This document shows positions 1 through 12,150 of a DNA stretch of 64,000 bases, piece by piece. Every line of letters starts with the position of its first letter. The first letter of the stretch is position 1. Source of the stretch: Rapana venosa (Eukaryota > Mollusca > Gastropoda > Neogastropoda > Muricidae); assembly GCA_028751875.1 (NCBI GenBank), contig CM054140.1:32512408-32576407 (forward strand), given 5' to 3'. The notes below the pieces were generated by a model. That model saw only the letters and a program-made list of their open reading frames with translations, was not told where the DNA came from and searched no databases. A program made the translations under genes and the position numbers.

Positions 1-131
1 TAGCCAAAATTAAGCAGAAATTAAATAAAGGCGACAAAGATAAGACAACGAAATCAAAGATCAAAAAAAAAATTCACTGAAAAATAAATTGCAAGAAATA
101 CTTAATCAAATAAAGACTGAAAATAAGAATA

Positions 132-135
<4 letters not shown>

Positions 136-172
<37 letters not shown>
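136..172. repeat. (AG)n microsatellite
   Basis: An uninterrupted AG dinucleotide run. The flanking AT-rich sequence holds nothing else that I recognise. Confidence 0.95.
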
Positions 173-174
<2 letters not shown>

Positions 175-364
175 GTCCATGAACTGTTTTTCGTTGGGTG
201 CAGTTTTAGTGTGTACACTCTCAGCACAGCCCAGCTACACGTGCTGCCACACACACACCTGACTGACTTCTGCATCTGTTTTGTCTTCTCTCACCTGTCC
301 TGCTAAGTGGGATGCACACGCATGCCTGCACATGACACCCGAAAAACGGTGGCATTACAAGAAA

Positions 365-716
365 ATATGGTGGACTGGTGGTCTAGAGGTAACGCACTTG
401 ATACTCAGAAAGTTGCGGGTTTCATCCCCCTTTAAACTCAAACTTTTTCTCAATCTGTTTGATCATAAGCCTAGGAGATTAGCTGTAAGATGAGACGATA
501 AACCAAGGTCCTGTTCGTGTGCAACATGCATTCAGCGCATGTAAAAGAACTTACGGTAACAAGAGTGTTGTCCCTGGCAAAATTATGCAACCCCCCCAAA
601 ACAAAAAACAAAACAAAACAAACAACATCAACAACAAACAAAACAAAGCCCATCTTCCAGGGAACACACACACACACACAACACACAACACACACACAAA
701 CACACACACACACCAC

Positions 717-793
<77 letters not shown>

Positions 794-905
794 ATATATA
801 TATATTAATGGTCGGGGCTCTTTGTATAGTGATAGTGATGCACTCTTCCTACTGAAAAAGCAGCCTGCACCCCAAAATTTTTTGTAGAAAATCTGCCCGT
901 GAAAA
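365..905 (+). mobile_element. tRNA-derived SINE, family A, split by a microsatellite
   Basis: The head has pol III promoter-like boxes: an A-box region TGGTCTAGAGGTAACGC near 371 and a B-box-like GGGTTTCATCCC near 417. The body continues to GTCCCTGGCAAAATTATG near 570. A long CA/TA microsatellite follows. Similar SINE 3' sequence then resumes near 810 (GTAGAAAATCTGCC near 885). I infer a single element whose internal linker has expanded. A corrupted second copy lies near 10856-11115. Confidence 0.65.
664..806. repeat. (CA)n(TA)n microsatellite inside SINE-A
   Basis: CA-rich sequence passes into a long TA run broken by two short TTA interruptions. Its position between the body and tail of the SINE suggests expansion of the element's own A-rich linker. 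Confidence 0.9.
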
Positions 906-1959
906 AAATTCCTGTCTCGCTTAATGGGGGGACCGTTTTTTGGTCTGGATTCAGTACAGTCCCCTAGTTCACCCAGCTGTAAAGGGGTACCTCCCCCTCT
1001 TTAGGGTCAGGGGGGGAAAAAGCAGCGAGGAGGAGGGGGAAGGGGGGTTTGGGTTTTGCCCCTAAATATGCGGGTCACACTAATAAGTTTGAACCCTTCT
1101 GACAACCTGCTTCCCGGGAAACCTCATGGGTTAGGGGAAAAACCCCTTTTTTCCCTCTCCCCGCCCATTTTAGGAAACTCTTTTTTTTTTTTTTAAAGAC
1201 ATAAAAACAAAGTGTGTGTGTGGGGGTGTGGTGTGTGTGTGTGTACTTTTTTGTTTTTTTGGAAAAGAAAGGACAGTAAGGTCTTTATACATTTTAAAAA
1301 AAAAAAATTACTCTTAAGTTAAAACACATAATTTTTTAAATTTTGGGATTGTTTTCGGTTTTTTTTGTTGTTTTTTTGTTTGGTTTTTTTGGGTTGTTTG
1401 GAAAGCAGAGATTTTCCCTTTTTAAATTTTGGGATTTTTTTTTTTTTAAAAAAAAAAAATCCCTTTTTTTTTTTTTTGAAAACATTTTTTTTTATTTTTA
1501 AAAAAATAGGGCAATATTCAAAAAAGGGGGAGAATTTGGGTTTTTAAAAAGGTGTTTTGTTTTTCACTTCCGGTCTTTCAAAGCGGGTTTTATAAAAATT
1601 CCTAAAGGAAAAAAACATTTTTAATATTTTGTTGGGGAAAAAACCCCCAAATGCAATTCAGATGTTTTTTTTGCATAGGCATTTTGCTAATTACATCCAA
1701 AAACTTTTGGAAAAAAGGTTTTTTACAAAAAATAATTTAAAATTAATAGATTTGTTTGTTAGGCGCAGCCTTTCAGGGAATCAATGCCTTTTGAATGATT
1801 TTTAAAAAAATTGAAATTGGGGGTTTTCCAAAGGGTTTGGTTTTTATTTTTTTTTTTTTTTTTTTTGGGGGGGGGGGGGGGGGTGTTTGGGGTTTTGTAT
1901 ATAAAATTTTTTTTAAAATTTTGGTTTTTTTTAAAAGAAGTACAATCACAATTTTCTAA

Positions 1960-2029
<70 letters not shown>

Positions 2030-2571
2030 AAAAAAAAAAAACCCCCCCCCCCCCAAAAAACCCCCCAACACCCCCCCCCCCCCCCTTTCCCAAAGTGCGA
2101 AATTTATTCTCTTCTTTAAACAAAAAAAAAAGGGTTTTGAAAAAAAGGGAAAAAAGTATTGAAAAAAAACAATTTTTAAAAAATGTTGATATTTGGGAAA
2201 ATAAACCTTTCTCAAAACCACAGAGATTTTAGATCAAAATTTTAAAACTAGAGCCTATTTTATGTTTTTGGGAAAGGGGTTGACAGACAAAAAGTATGAG
2301 GGTACGTAGATAGGACTAAAAGGGCCAAAAGATTTAAAACCCCTAAGTCCTATGTAAAACCTAAACCCCTTTCCAAACAAAACCCTGATCTTTTGCCTCG
2401 GGAAAAAAAAAAGGGAAAATATATTAAAAAATATTCATGGGGACAGGGGAACCCCAAAAACTTGTAAATTTTTTAGATTTTTTAGGGGCCAGATGAAAAA
2501 AAGGGGGGCAATTAAAATTTTAAAATGGGGGGAAAATAAAGTGTTGATAAAGCCCCAAACCCTGGGGAAAA

Positions 2572-2615
<44 letters not shown>

Positions 2616-4974
2616 TCTCCCAATAAAAATTAAATGATGGTAGGGGAATTTATATAGGGTTGAATCTTGTAAAGTAAACAGATCAACGCCTTTGAAATTA
2701 AAATTATTTATGAAACCCAAACCTTCCACAGATAATAACACACACACACACACACACACACACCCCCCCCTTTGGGGCATATGATGGAGGTTTTCCCTGT
2801 TGACTTTTTAATACAAAATCAATTTTAAAAAACTCAATAAAAATTTTTTATAATTTAAAATTAAACCAAATAAACTTTTGATAAAAAAATTTTTTATCCC
2901 CCATTTTTACCCCCCCCGGAAAACAACCCCAAACCTTATTTTTAAAAAATTTTGGGGGTTAAAACCCTAAAAAAAAACCCAAGGGGAAGAAGAAACAAAA
3001 GGGTTTTGAAGACGTTACAAAAAGAAAAAAAAAAAAGGGTGCGTTTGTGGACATTTAAAACAGAAATTACTAATCTTTTACATCACTCTTTGTGAGAAGG
3101 CAGCCAAAAAAAAAATTGCAAGAGAGGATTTAGTGTTCAATTTTTTTTTGTTCTTTCATGGGGCCCCAGTCAAGTGCGATTTTTTTTTTTATGTGTTGAA
3201 GGGGTGGATGGAAAATGTGGTAGACCCCCCTAAAAGAAAAATAAAAGTAACCCCAAATGTGGGGAAGGAGTGAGGGTAAACAAGCTTGGTTTTGGGCCAC
3301 AGTAGGACAGTTACTTGCAAATTGGGGCCTTATGCACGGAAAATTGTTTTAAAGTGGGAATAAAAAAATATGGGTGTTTTTTTTTTTGTTAAAAATGTTT
3401 GCCAATAGAAATCCCTAGCCCATTTTCTAGAGCTGTACAGGGAACTGGCATGTTCCCAAATTTTTTATTGAAGTTGTTGAGATGGAGAAAAGGTTATGTT
3501 TGGTCCCTTTAAAGGGAGGCTTCCCTGTTTTGAATCTTTCCCTTTTTTAATTTTTTTTTTTGGGGGGGGGAAACTATTTCTTTATTCTTTTATACAAGGG
3601 AAAAGGGAAATTTAAACCATTTATGGGGGTTTTTTTTTTACATCCGCCCCCCATTTTTATGGGGTTTTCCAATCTTGTCATCTTTTCCCCTTTTTAAACC
3701 CCGGCTTGAAGATTTGCAAAGGGGAAAGGCGGGTTTTTTAAAATATAACTGCTTTGAAGTAGGTATAAACCCGCAAGAAATTAAAAAACTGATGGTGGCT
3801 TTTCGTGTGAAAGTAGAGCAGTGTAGATTGAAAAAAAAAAACGGGGCCCCCAAAATTTGATCCCTGTGGGACCCCCAATACCCCCCTTGGCGGTTTTTAA
3901 AAAAAAATTGAATTTCGAAAAATTTCTTTCTAGAAACATTTTTGGTGCGGTTTTGAACAAAAAGAAAGGTGAGTGCGTGCTATCAATATCAATCATACCC
4001 TTTTGAAGGCAAGAAAGAAAAAAAGATGGTCTTTTGGGTGCCCAAAGGGGTGCGCGAGTCAAGATGAGGGGGGAAAAGTCCTTAACTTTACCCAATTTCC
4101 TTTAAAGGGATAAAAAAACCTACATTACCCAAATTCCTTTAAAGGGATAAAAAACCAGGCTGTGCTGAGGACCAGCCTTTCGGGCCTTGTTTTCCATCAT
4201 TCAGGTTCCCAAAAGGAAAAAGATAAACTTTTTCAAAGAAAAGCAAAGTACTTTTTAAAAAAAAATCCCATATGGGAAAAATACTGAAAAAGAGTGGACT
4301 TTTATGTTTTTTTTCCACCCCTGGGTTTAAATATCACTACCGGTTACCAAAACAATAAAATCGGGGGAAAAATGTAAACATAAAAAAAAAAAAAAATTTT
4401 TTTAAAAGGATTTGCATAAAAAAAAAGAATTATTAAAAAAATTCTGAAAAAATTTATAGCCCTTTTTCCAATCTACCTTTTATTTAAAAAGTCCTTAAAA
4501 AAGTATTTCCCAAAAGCTCAAAAACCCCCTTTCTCCCCAAACCCAATTTTTCTTCCTGAGTTTCAGTATGCCTATGCGTAAACCACAGCACTGAAACCAC
4601 CCTATTACCCCATTTTTAAACATCTTCGGGCGGGGGGAAAATTCTCCCTTCTCATCTACTCGATTTAAATTGGCACCCTTCACTCTATAGACCATCAATT
4701 CTTCCCCCCCCATCTTCAAAAAAAAAATCGGTTTTTAATGGCACACCCTACCGGGTTTTAAATTCATCCCTTTAAGGGACCGTTTTTCAGACAGTTGAAT
4801 AAAAAAATTTCAATCAATCCCTGCCAAAAAAATGAGAGTCCCCCCAGTGATCAGTTTTTGGGGCCCTGTTTTTTTCATTTTTTAATTTCCCCCCACTTTT
4901 TCAATATAAAAAAACCGTCACCAAAATTTTCACCTCTTTTTAGCAAAGATCTAAGGTTCAAAGCAGTGTTACCC
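906..4974. other. Homopolymer-corrupted sequence, no gene supported
   Basis: The text is dominated by short runs of A, C, G and T with shifted frames, unlike the cleaner sequence before 900. It holds a long A run (1966-2028), a G run (about 2571-2613) and a CA run (about 2741-2762). A piece near 2640-2700 resembles the LINE/SINE 3' end also seen near 24040 and 29090 (TTTATATAGnG followed by CTTGTaAAG). Open frames here encode homopolymer peptides and are not credible genes. Confidence 0.7.
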
Positions 4975-5800
4975 CTGAAAATTTTCCTTCTCCCTGGAAA
5001 ATATGGCCCCAGTTTGAAGATATTAAAATCGGATGCAAGCCAATTTCCCAGCTAAATGCAGTTTAAAACCAAAAAGCCATGCTCGTGGGGAAACCAAATA
5101 CAAAAATTCCCTTCCATTACAAAAACTTCAATAAAACTGAAAAGCATCAGCCCCTTTCTATCCATGCTTTTAGGTATCTAGGTGTTGTTATCAACAACAA
5201 CCTCAAATGAAAAAAATTCACACCCAGACCTTTCCAGTCGGGGCTACTTTTCGGTTATGGATATTAGGGGCTTTTTGAAAGTACCTGTCCACTGATGCAA
5301 AAGCCAAACTTGTAAACTTCTTTTTTTTTCACTTTTAAACCATTAAATTTCTTTTTTGTTGGTCTCCCAGCATATCTATCCACCCCCAAAAAACGTATAT
5401 AAACTCCGCAGCTCGACTAGTTCTCAGAAAAAAAAAATTGGGAGACATTCCCCCCCTTCTTGCGATTTTCCCCCATGGCTGCCTGTGCCACAAAAGGTAG
5501 ATTAAAAGGGATCATCCCCCTCTGTTAAAAAAATGTCTCCAAAAAAACTGCACCCCCCTATCTGTAAAATGTCTTAAACCTGTACCCTCCTTCAGGGTTC
5601 CCTCCCTTGTGCAGAACCTTGTGCCTACGAATACCTAGATTAAACCCAATCTACCTTTGGGCCGCCCCCTTTTTTCCTCTTTTTTGGGGGTCCGGGGGCC
5701 CTAAAATTTGGGGCCTCCCTCTCTCTCTTCCCAGAACCTAGCTATGACACTTTAAAATCCAGCCTAAAACATATTTATTTTCAAACCTAAGTTTTCCCCC
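4975..5800 (+). mobile_element. LINE reverse transcriptase C-terminal fragment, frameshifted
   Basis: Translated pieces in shifting frames match the C-terminal part of non-LTR retrotransposon polymerases. WMQANF is followed by a KTKAMLVG-like block (about 5030-5080), YLGVVINNNLK (about 5170), SAARLV (about 5405) and HWLPV (about 5472). A TFKSSLKTYLF-like end comes at about 5750-5785. The order is as expected for this region. Many frameshifts are present, but this is in the low-quality sequence, so decay and read error cannot be separated. Confidence 0.75.
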
Positions 5801-6959
5801 CTTTTTCATATCAGAACTACCCCACCCTTCACAAACCCCAATGTCCTATCCCCCTTTGCTAAAGTTATGACCTGTGTGTGTTGTGTTTTTGTGCTTTTAA
5901 AAAAAACTTTGACTATTGCAATTTTTTTTTATAGATTTGGTCTCCCGCGTACTATGTTTGAACTTTTGTTATTTGTCATTTGTTTTTATGACTGTTTTGG
6001 TTGGGGTTAAAATCCCTCCCGCTTTGATTTGTTTTTTGGAAAGTTTTCGCTAAAAAAAAAAGGGTTCCATTTAAAAATTATTATCATTATTATTTTTATT
6101 AAAAAAGACAGATAAAAGGCTAGGAAACACCAAATAAGCACAGAAACAAAGAGAGGTTTAGAAAAAAAATTTCCCTCAACAGAATGCCCAAAAAGGGGGG
6201 GGTTGCTTTTAAACCCCCAAAGACCCCCCCGCTTTCTTTCCCCACCACCCCCAAACCCAACACCCCACGGGCACACTCTTTTTTTAAATATCAACAACCA
6301 AAAAACGTGTTTTCTTTTGTATTTCATTTATTCTTTCTTTTTTATAAAATTTAAAAATTTTTGGCATTTTTTTTTCCCCATTTACAATATATTTTTTATT
6401 CTAAAAAAATAAAGATAAATGTTTATTTTTATCCTTCTTATTTATAAAAAACCCCCCCCAAAAAAACCCAAAAAAAAACCCAAAAAAAACAAAACCACCC
6501 CAAAAGCAAAAAACCTTTCAGCAAAGGCAAAATTTACTATGACCACAGTGATTTTTCAATTTAATATGCCCGGGGGTAAATGCAAACCTTTTTTTAGAAC
6601 AAAACCTTTCTTTTGGGGCCCCCCCCCCCCCCCCCCCCCCCCCTCCCTTGATCGCAATAGTAACCATACAAAGTTTTGACACTTTAAAGGGAATAAAATA
6701 AAAATAAAAAAAAAAAAAGGGGAAACATGCTTGAATTTAAAATTTATAAGAAATTACCTTACAAACCCTGAAAACAAAAATGAAAATGGTATTTTTTAAA
6801 AGGGGAAAGAGGGGGCAGGGAAACTATTTTAAATGAACTATTTACGCGTAAAATTATTTTACACACATTTTTTGAGAGCAAATAAAAAAAAAAAAAACCC
6901 CAAATGAAAAGAAATAAAAGATGATGGAAAACTAAAAACGAGGGGTTTAAGGGCTTTTT
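5801..6959. other. Corrupted sequence, nothing recognised
   Basis: AT-rich, homopolymer-expanded sequence with a C run near 6619-6643. It probably holds the 3' end of the LINE just upstream. No exon, RNA gene or repeat boundary could be supported. Confidence 0.5.
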
Positions 6960-7230
6960 TGCCCTAAACCCCCATGGTCCGGAAGTTATAGTTTGAATAT
7001 CAGTACATCTGGTAAATTAAGGGGGGGGAGGTTTACCATCCCCAAACGCCCTTCCTTCCCAAAGTGCAGACCTCCCAATTGCCTTATTCCCTTTGTTTTC
7101 AACACACCCGGCACACACCCTAAAAGAAAAAATGGGGCTACCTTCATGGTGCCAAAAGGGTGGTCCCCAAATTGCAAATGCACCATTGGGGGAGCCTGGG
7201 AGCTCCACCCAAGGGAAAATTGAACAAAAA
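6960..7230 (+). mobile_element. SINE-C, corrupted copy
   Basis: The order of landmarks matches the cleaner copy at 53325-53710. There is a B-box-like GTTTGAATATC (about 6990), then a GGTTTACCATC block, then AAAGTGCAGACC (about 7060), then CCGGCACACACC. The shared SINE tail follows at about 7130-7225, with GGGGCTACCTTCATGG and GCACCATTGGGGGAGCC. Homopolymer errors are frequent. Confidence 0.65.
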
Positions 7231-9910
7231 AAAACAAAACCCCCTAGAAACTGTGAAAATCAAATGAATATTTTTCAAATTCATGTTTATTTTTTAAAGG
7301 GGTTTTATGTTAAACGTTTGAGGGTCCAAAAAATATGTACACACCAAATTTTCATTATACCCGAAATTATGTTGATGAAATATACAGAAAAAAAAAGAAG
7401 AAAGTATATACAGAATAAAAGGGACTGTTGTGTAGGAATTTTTTTATAGACTTTCCCCTCCCTTAAGCAAAATATGGCAAAATTAGGGTGAATAAACGGT
7501 CGCTTTGGGGAAAAAACTTACAATTGGCAAACCTTGGGTTCAAAGCCCCTGCGATAAATTACTGTGACTTAAAGTGGGTATACAGTCCAATTAAATGCAA
7601 TAAAATTTACAAAGGGAACGAAACAAACAAATTCCCTCACCCCCTGTGACCCCTAACTGATTTTTTTAGCAAAAAAAATTGAAAGGGCTGGGGAAACCAA
7701 GGGGGCCCAAAAAAACTTGGGGGGGACTCTCGGTTCAAAAGGAGAGAGAGAAAGACTGGGTGTGTTATGTGTGTGTGTGGGGTGTGGGGTGGGGGGGGGG
7801 GGGGTGATGGTGTTGTGTAAGTATTTACAGTGGGTTTAAATTTTTTCCTGTAATGATTTAAAAGGTAAAGTTTTGAACCCCCCCCCCCCCCCACAAAAAA
7901 AAAGTTTGAAAGGAAAAAGTAAAAAATTGATTTCTAGATTTTTCCTTGTCTGATCAAGGACTTCCATTTCCTGGAAAAAACCTGAACATCAGGGAAAGGG
8001 AACAACTGTTTATTCCTGCTTTACTTTCATGATTCGGGTTGTTTTTTTCTTTCTCCATTTCTAAAACGGGTTTCTGCTCCCACCTTCCCCTTACAATGTT
8101 CAAAAAAGGGCCCTGTCTACAGAGGTTAGTTAAAAAGGGTTAAAATTTGCCAGAAAAAGAACAAAATGCCCATTGGTATCAAGATAAATTTAAAAAGAAA
8201 CCATCAGGGTATAGGTGTGGTGAAAGGCACTGATTCAACCTGCATGCAACTGGTAGTTCCAAAGAAAAACTCTGCTTAAAAAATTTATATTTTTTAAAGC
8301 ACCTGTCGAAGGCCAAACTTCATTTAATACCAAAACCCTTTCCAAATACGAGAATCAGTCCACTTTCACCCTCAAAATAAACAAAAAAATACCCAAAACT
8401 TTTCAAACAACAATGGAGTTTGGGGAAAATGAAGGCACCATACAAAAAAACCCCCAAATTACCCCCAAAAACCAAAAACCCATTATTTCCATTTTAAAAA
8501 AATTAAAAAACCTAAAATAAATCCCCCCTTATCCCCCCACCCCAAAAAAAAAAAAAAACTCCCCCCAACCAAAACCCCTAAACCCCAAAAAAACAAACAC
8601 AAAAATTCCCCAATTTAAACACAAATTAAAAAAAACCAAAAACAAATTAAAATCCCAAAATTATTTTCAAAAAACAGAAAAAAAAAACCTAAAAAACAAA
8701 AACGAACTAAACTACCAAAAATTCCCCCCAAAAATAGAAAAAAAGTATTAAAGTACAATTAAAAACCTTTTTTAAAACTATCCAAAAAAAATCAAAATCC
8801 CCTTTTTTCCCTTTTAATTTTTTTATTTCAAAAAATTACCAAAAAAAAAAAAACCTCTAAAAAATTAAAGATTTAAAAAGCCCCCTAATTTAAATAAAAG
8901 AACCAAAATTCACCCCAAAAAATTTTTTTTAAAGAAAAAATTTTAAAACAGCATTTAAAATTTTAACATTTATCATTTTTAAAACTTAAAAAACCAATTT
9001 TATACTTTTAAAAAATTTTATTCAAAAAAATTTTTTAAAAAAAAAAATGAACTTTCCCAAATTTCCCCCAAACTCCTTTTATCCCTTTTTTTGTTTTCGT
9101 TTAAAAATTAATGGTTTTTACCACCCCTTTACAACCTTTTCTTTCCCCAAAACCCCGCAACTGGGCCCACTTTAAAACCTGGGGGAGTGAGGAAAATGGG
9201 GTTTAAAATGTCTTTCCCCAAGGGAAAAAACCACCGAGCCCCGGGGGGGTCGAAAACCCCCAAACCTTTTGGATCAAATTTTTACCGCCTAAACCACTTT
9301 TTCCACCCGGAAAAAAAAAAATAAATTTTTCCCTTTTTCAATTTCTTTGTGTCTTCCCCACCCCAAAAGATGAAGATAACTGTTGTTTTACCCATGAGGG
9401 AAATCTTTGAATAAAAATTTTTGGGGTCCCCCTTTCAAGACAAATTGCTTCAAAAGAAAAAAGATGGTTTTCTGTGATGGTAGTTATGTTCTTGAGTCTT
9501 GGGCCCCCTCCTCACTTTTTCTAAATTAAACATTTAGTTATCCCCCCCTTTGTAGAAGTTAGTTTTAAACCCTACCCACCCAATAAGCCCCCCTTTTGAG
9601 TCGCCACCCCTTTTGCCCCCTCTTAAATTTTTTTTCCATCATTTTGTTTAAACTTTTTCCCCCCAAGTTTTTTGTTCTTTTTTCAAAATCAACAACACTA
9701 TTGGACAATTTCCCATGGTTTTTTTGTTTTTTTTAAAAAAAATTTCCCTTTTTAAACAATATTCAAGTATATTTATCACATGGGAATTTTTTTTTAAAAA
9801 AACCCCAAAACATTTCCAAAAAAACATGTTATGGAAAAACACCATTTTTAAGGGGGAAAAATTTAGTGAGAAAGTAAATTTTTTGACCAAAAAAAAATTT
9901 TAAACTCTGG

Positions 9911-9952
<42 letters not shown>

Positions 9953-10422
9953 AAAAAAACAAAAAAAAAACATAAAAAAAAAAACAAAAAAAAAAAAAAC
10001 CCCCCCCGGGGAAAAAAAAAAAAACAAAAACACTTTTTTTAAAAAAAAAAGGGGCAAAAAAAAAAAAAGGGGGGGGGTTAATTGGGGGGTTTGGTCTCCA
10101 AAAAAAAAAAAAAAAGGGGGGGGGGGTCCCTTTTTTTTGGTTAAAAGGTTTTTTGGGGAAAAAAGGGGGAGGGGGGAAAAACTCGGGTTTTCATCAAAAA
10201 AAAAAAAACTTTTTTTTTCCCCCTTAAAAACCCCCCCCCCCACCCCCAAATTTTAAACAACACAAACCCCCCTTTCTTCCCCCACCCCCCTTTTTAAAAT
10301 TCACCCACAATTTTCCCATCCTTGGGGGGCAAATTCAAAAAAAAAACCGGGGGGGGGAACGGGGGGGGGAAAGTATTTTGGGGGGGGGGGGGATATGGGG
10401 GGGGAAAAAAAAAAAATAAAGA

Positions 10423-10470
<48 letters not shown>

Positions 10471-10855
10471 ATTTGTAAAGGAAATGTTACCCCCCCCGAA
10501 AAAAAAACCCAACTTTCTGGAAATTTGAAAAATTCCTTTTGGCCAAACAAAAAAAAAAAAAAAGAAAAAAAAGGGGAAAAAAAATTAAAAACAATTTTTG
10601 GGGAAATGATATTGCAAAAAAAAGGGAAAAAGACAACTTTGGGGGGGGGGGGGGGTTGGGGGGGGGGGGGGGGGGGGGGGAATAAAAAAAAAATTGGCCC
10701 CTAATTAAAAAAGAAAAACCTCTTGGTTTTGGGGTTGGGAATTGGGGGGATCTGAAAAAAACATAATTTTGTTAAAAAATTTAAAATTTTCCAAAAAAGG
10801 GAAAGATAGATTAAAAAATTGGGGGAAAGGAAAACTTTTCAAACAAAAAAAAAGA
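7231..10855. other. Corrupted sequence, no gene supported
   Basis: This is one of the worst stretches: 8400-10700 is almost entirely A, C, T and G runs. CA/GT-rich sequence occurs near 7760-7810. Low-complexity frames such as poly-Phe/Pro and poly-Lys are artefacts of the runs. Remnants of repeats are likely but cannot be delimited. Confidence 0.6.
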
Positions 10856-11115
10856 AGATTGGTATTAAAGTTCCCCCAAAAACATTGGGAATGAATGCCC
10901 CGCCTTTGAAATTTAAAAATGTGGGGGTTTTCACTGTTTTGCTTGAACTTTTTCCCATTTACGACCTTGAGTGGGGGTCTGGGTGCTTTTTCTTAAAGAG
11001 TGAAATGATAAAAAACCCAGGGGCCCTTTTGGGGCAATTGCAATCAGCACACATAAAAGAACCCAGACCAAAAAGAGAATTGATTCTGGCAGAAATTTTT
11101 TGAAAAAAGTCCTTT
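10856..11115 (+). mobile_element. SINE-A, corrupted copy
   Basis: GAAATGATAAAAAACCCAGG (about 11001), then CAGCACACATAAAAGAACCC (about 11045), then a GGCAGAAATTTT block. These follow the order of the copy at 365-905 (GAGACGATAAACC, GCGCATGTAAAAGAAC, CTGGCAAAATT). Confidence 0.55.
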
Positions 11116-11275
11116 TTATAAGGAAAAAATAATAAAATTTAAAAATTTAAAAAAATTTTTGGCAGACAAGAAAATACTCCCCCCCCCCCCCAAAAAAAAA
11201 AAAAAAGAAAAAAAAGGGGGGTGGTGCTTTTTTTGGGTTTACATGCTCTCCCTGGTTTAGCAGCTTGAAATTTTA

Positions 11276-11306
<31 letters not shown>

Positions 11307-11937
11307 AATTTTTAAAATTTTTGTTAAAAATAGTATACAATTTCCATATTTTTTGTTGTTGGTTTGTTTTTTTTTTTTTTGGTTGTGGGTTTTTTTTTTT
11401 TTAAAGGGGGGAATGGGTTTTCTGCACCGGGAAAACATAATTTTTGGGAATTAAAATGCACCAAAAAAAAATACCCCTTTCTGGATAGTTTTAAAAACAG
11501 AAAAAAACATCTTAAGAAGAAACGCCCCAGAAGATGCTTTTTTGGAGGGAAAAAAAAGGGGAAGGGAAGAGATTAAAATTACAAAAAAAGCCCAATGAGG
11601 ATTAAATTCCCCCAAGAAACCCCATGGCTTTGGGGGAATACGAACAGCAAAAACCCCCAGTTTTTGGGGGGGGGGGGGGGGATATTGCCAAAAGCCCTAC
11701 TATTGGGGGAGAATATTGCAAAAAGGGGCATATGTTTGGAGGGGGGTATTGGAAAAAAAAATACACTGTTTAGGGGAAAAAATTTTCCCCGAAAGGGCAC
11801 TTTGGGGGAAAAACTTTCACCCAAAAATGACAGTTTTTGGGGGGGGTTGGGTTTTTTGATTTCAGACAGTTTTTTGTTCATTTAAAACCAAGGGATTGGG
11901 TTTATTTACACAAACCCCTACAAAAGGGGTGACTCAC

Positions 11938-12150
11938 CCCCGGCTTGTTTGCAGAGCACAGGAAATGAAGGCTTGGGAGCCAATGGGGGCGCGGCCCAAA
12001 CGGACTCCAGCTGGGGCCGGGCCCAAACCCAAAGCAGTTAAGGGGGCCTTTGGGCCCCCGGGCAGGAAGGCAAACGGAAAGACGGGGCCCCTTGGCTTCA
12101 GGAGGTTTTGCTGGAACAAGATTTGTCAGTAAAAACGTCATATGTCTTTC
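11938..12150 (-). CDS. P450 gene A: haem-binding exon (corrupted)
   Basis: On the minus strand a PPEAK-like stretch is followed by FAFLP, then a glycine-rich haem-loop region, then an AAxTGC-type block where the haem cysteine falls. A GLRxAQLEVRL-like helix follows. Reading needs several frame changes at homopolymer runs. The order and wording match the gene B haem exon near 44889-45140. A donor-like GTGAGT follows at 11937. The 5' boundary is uncertain. Confidence 0.65.
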
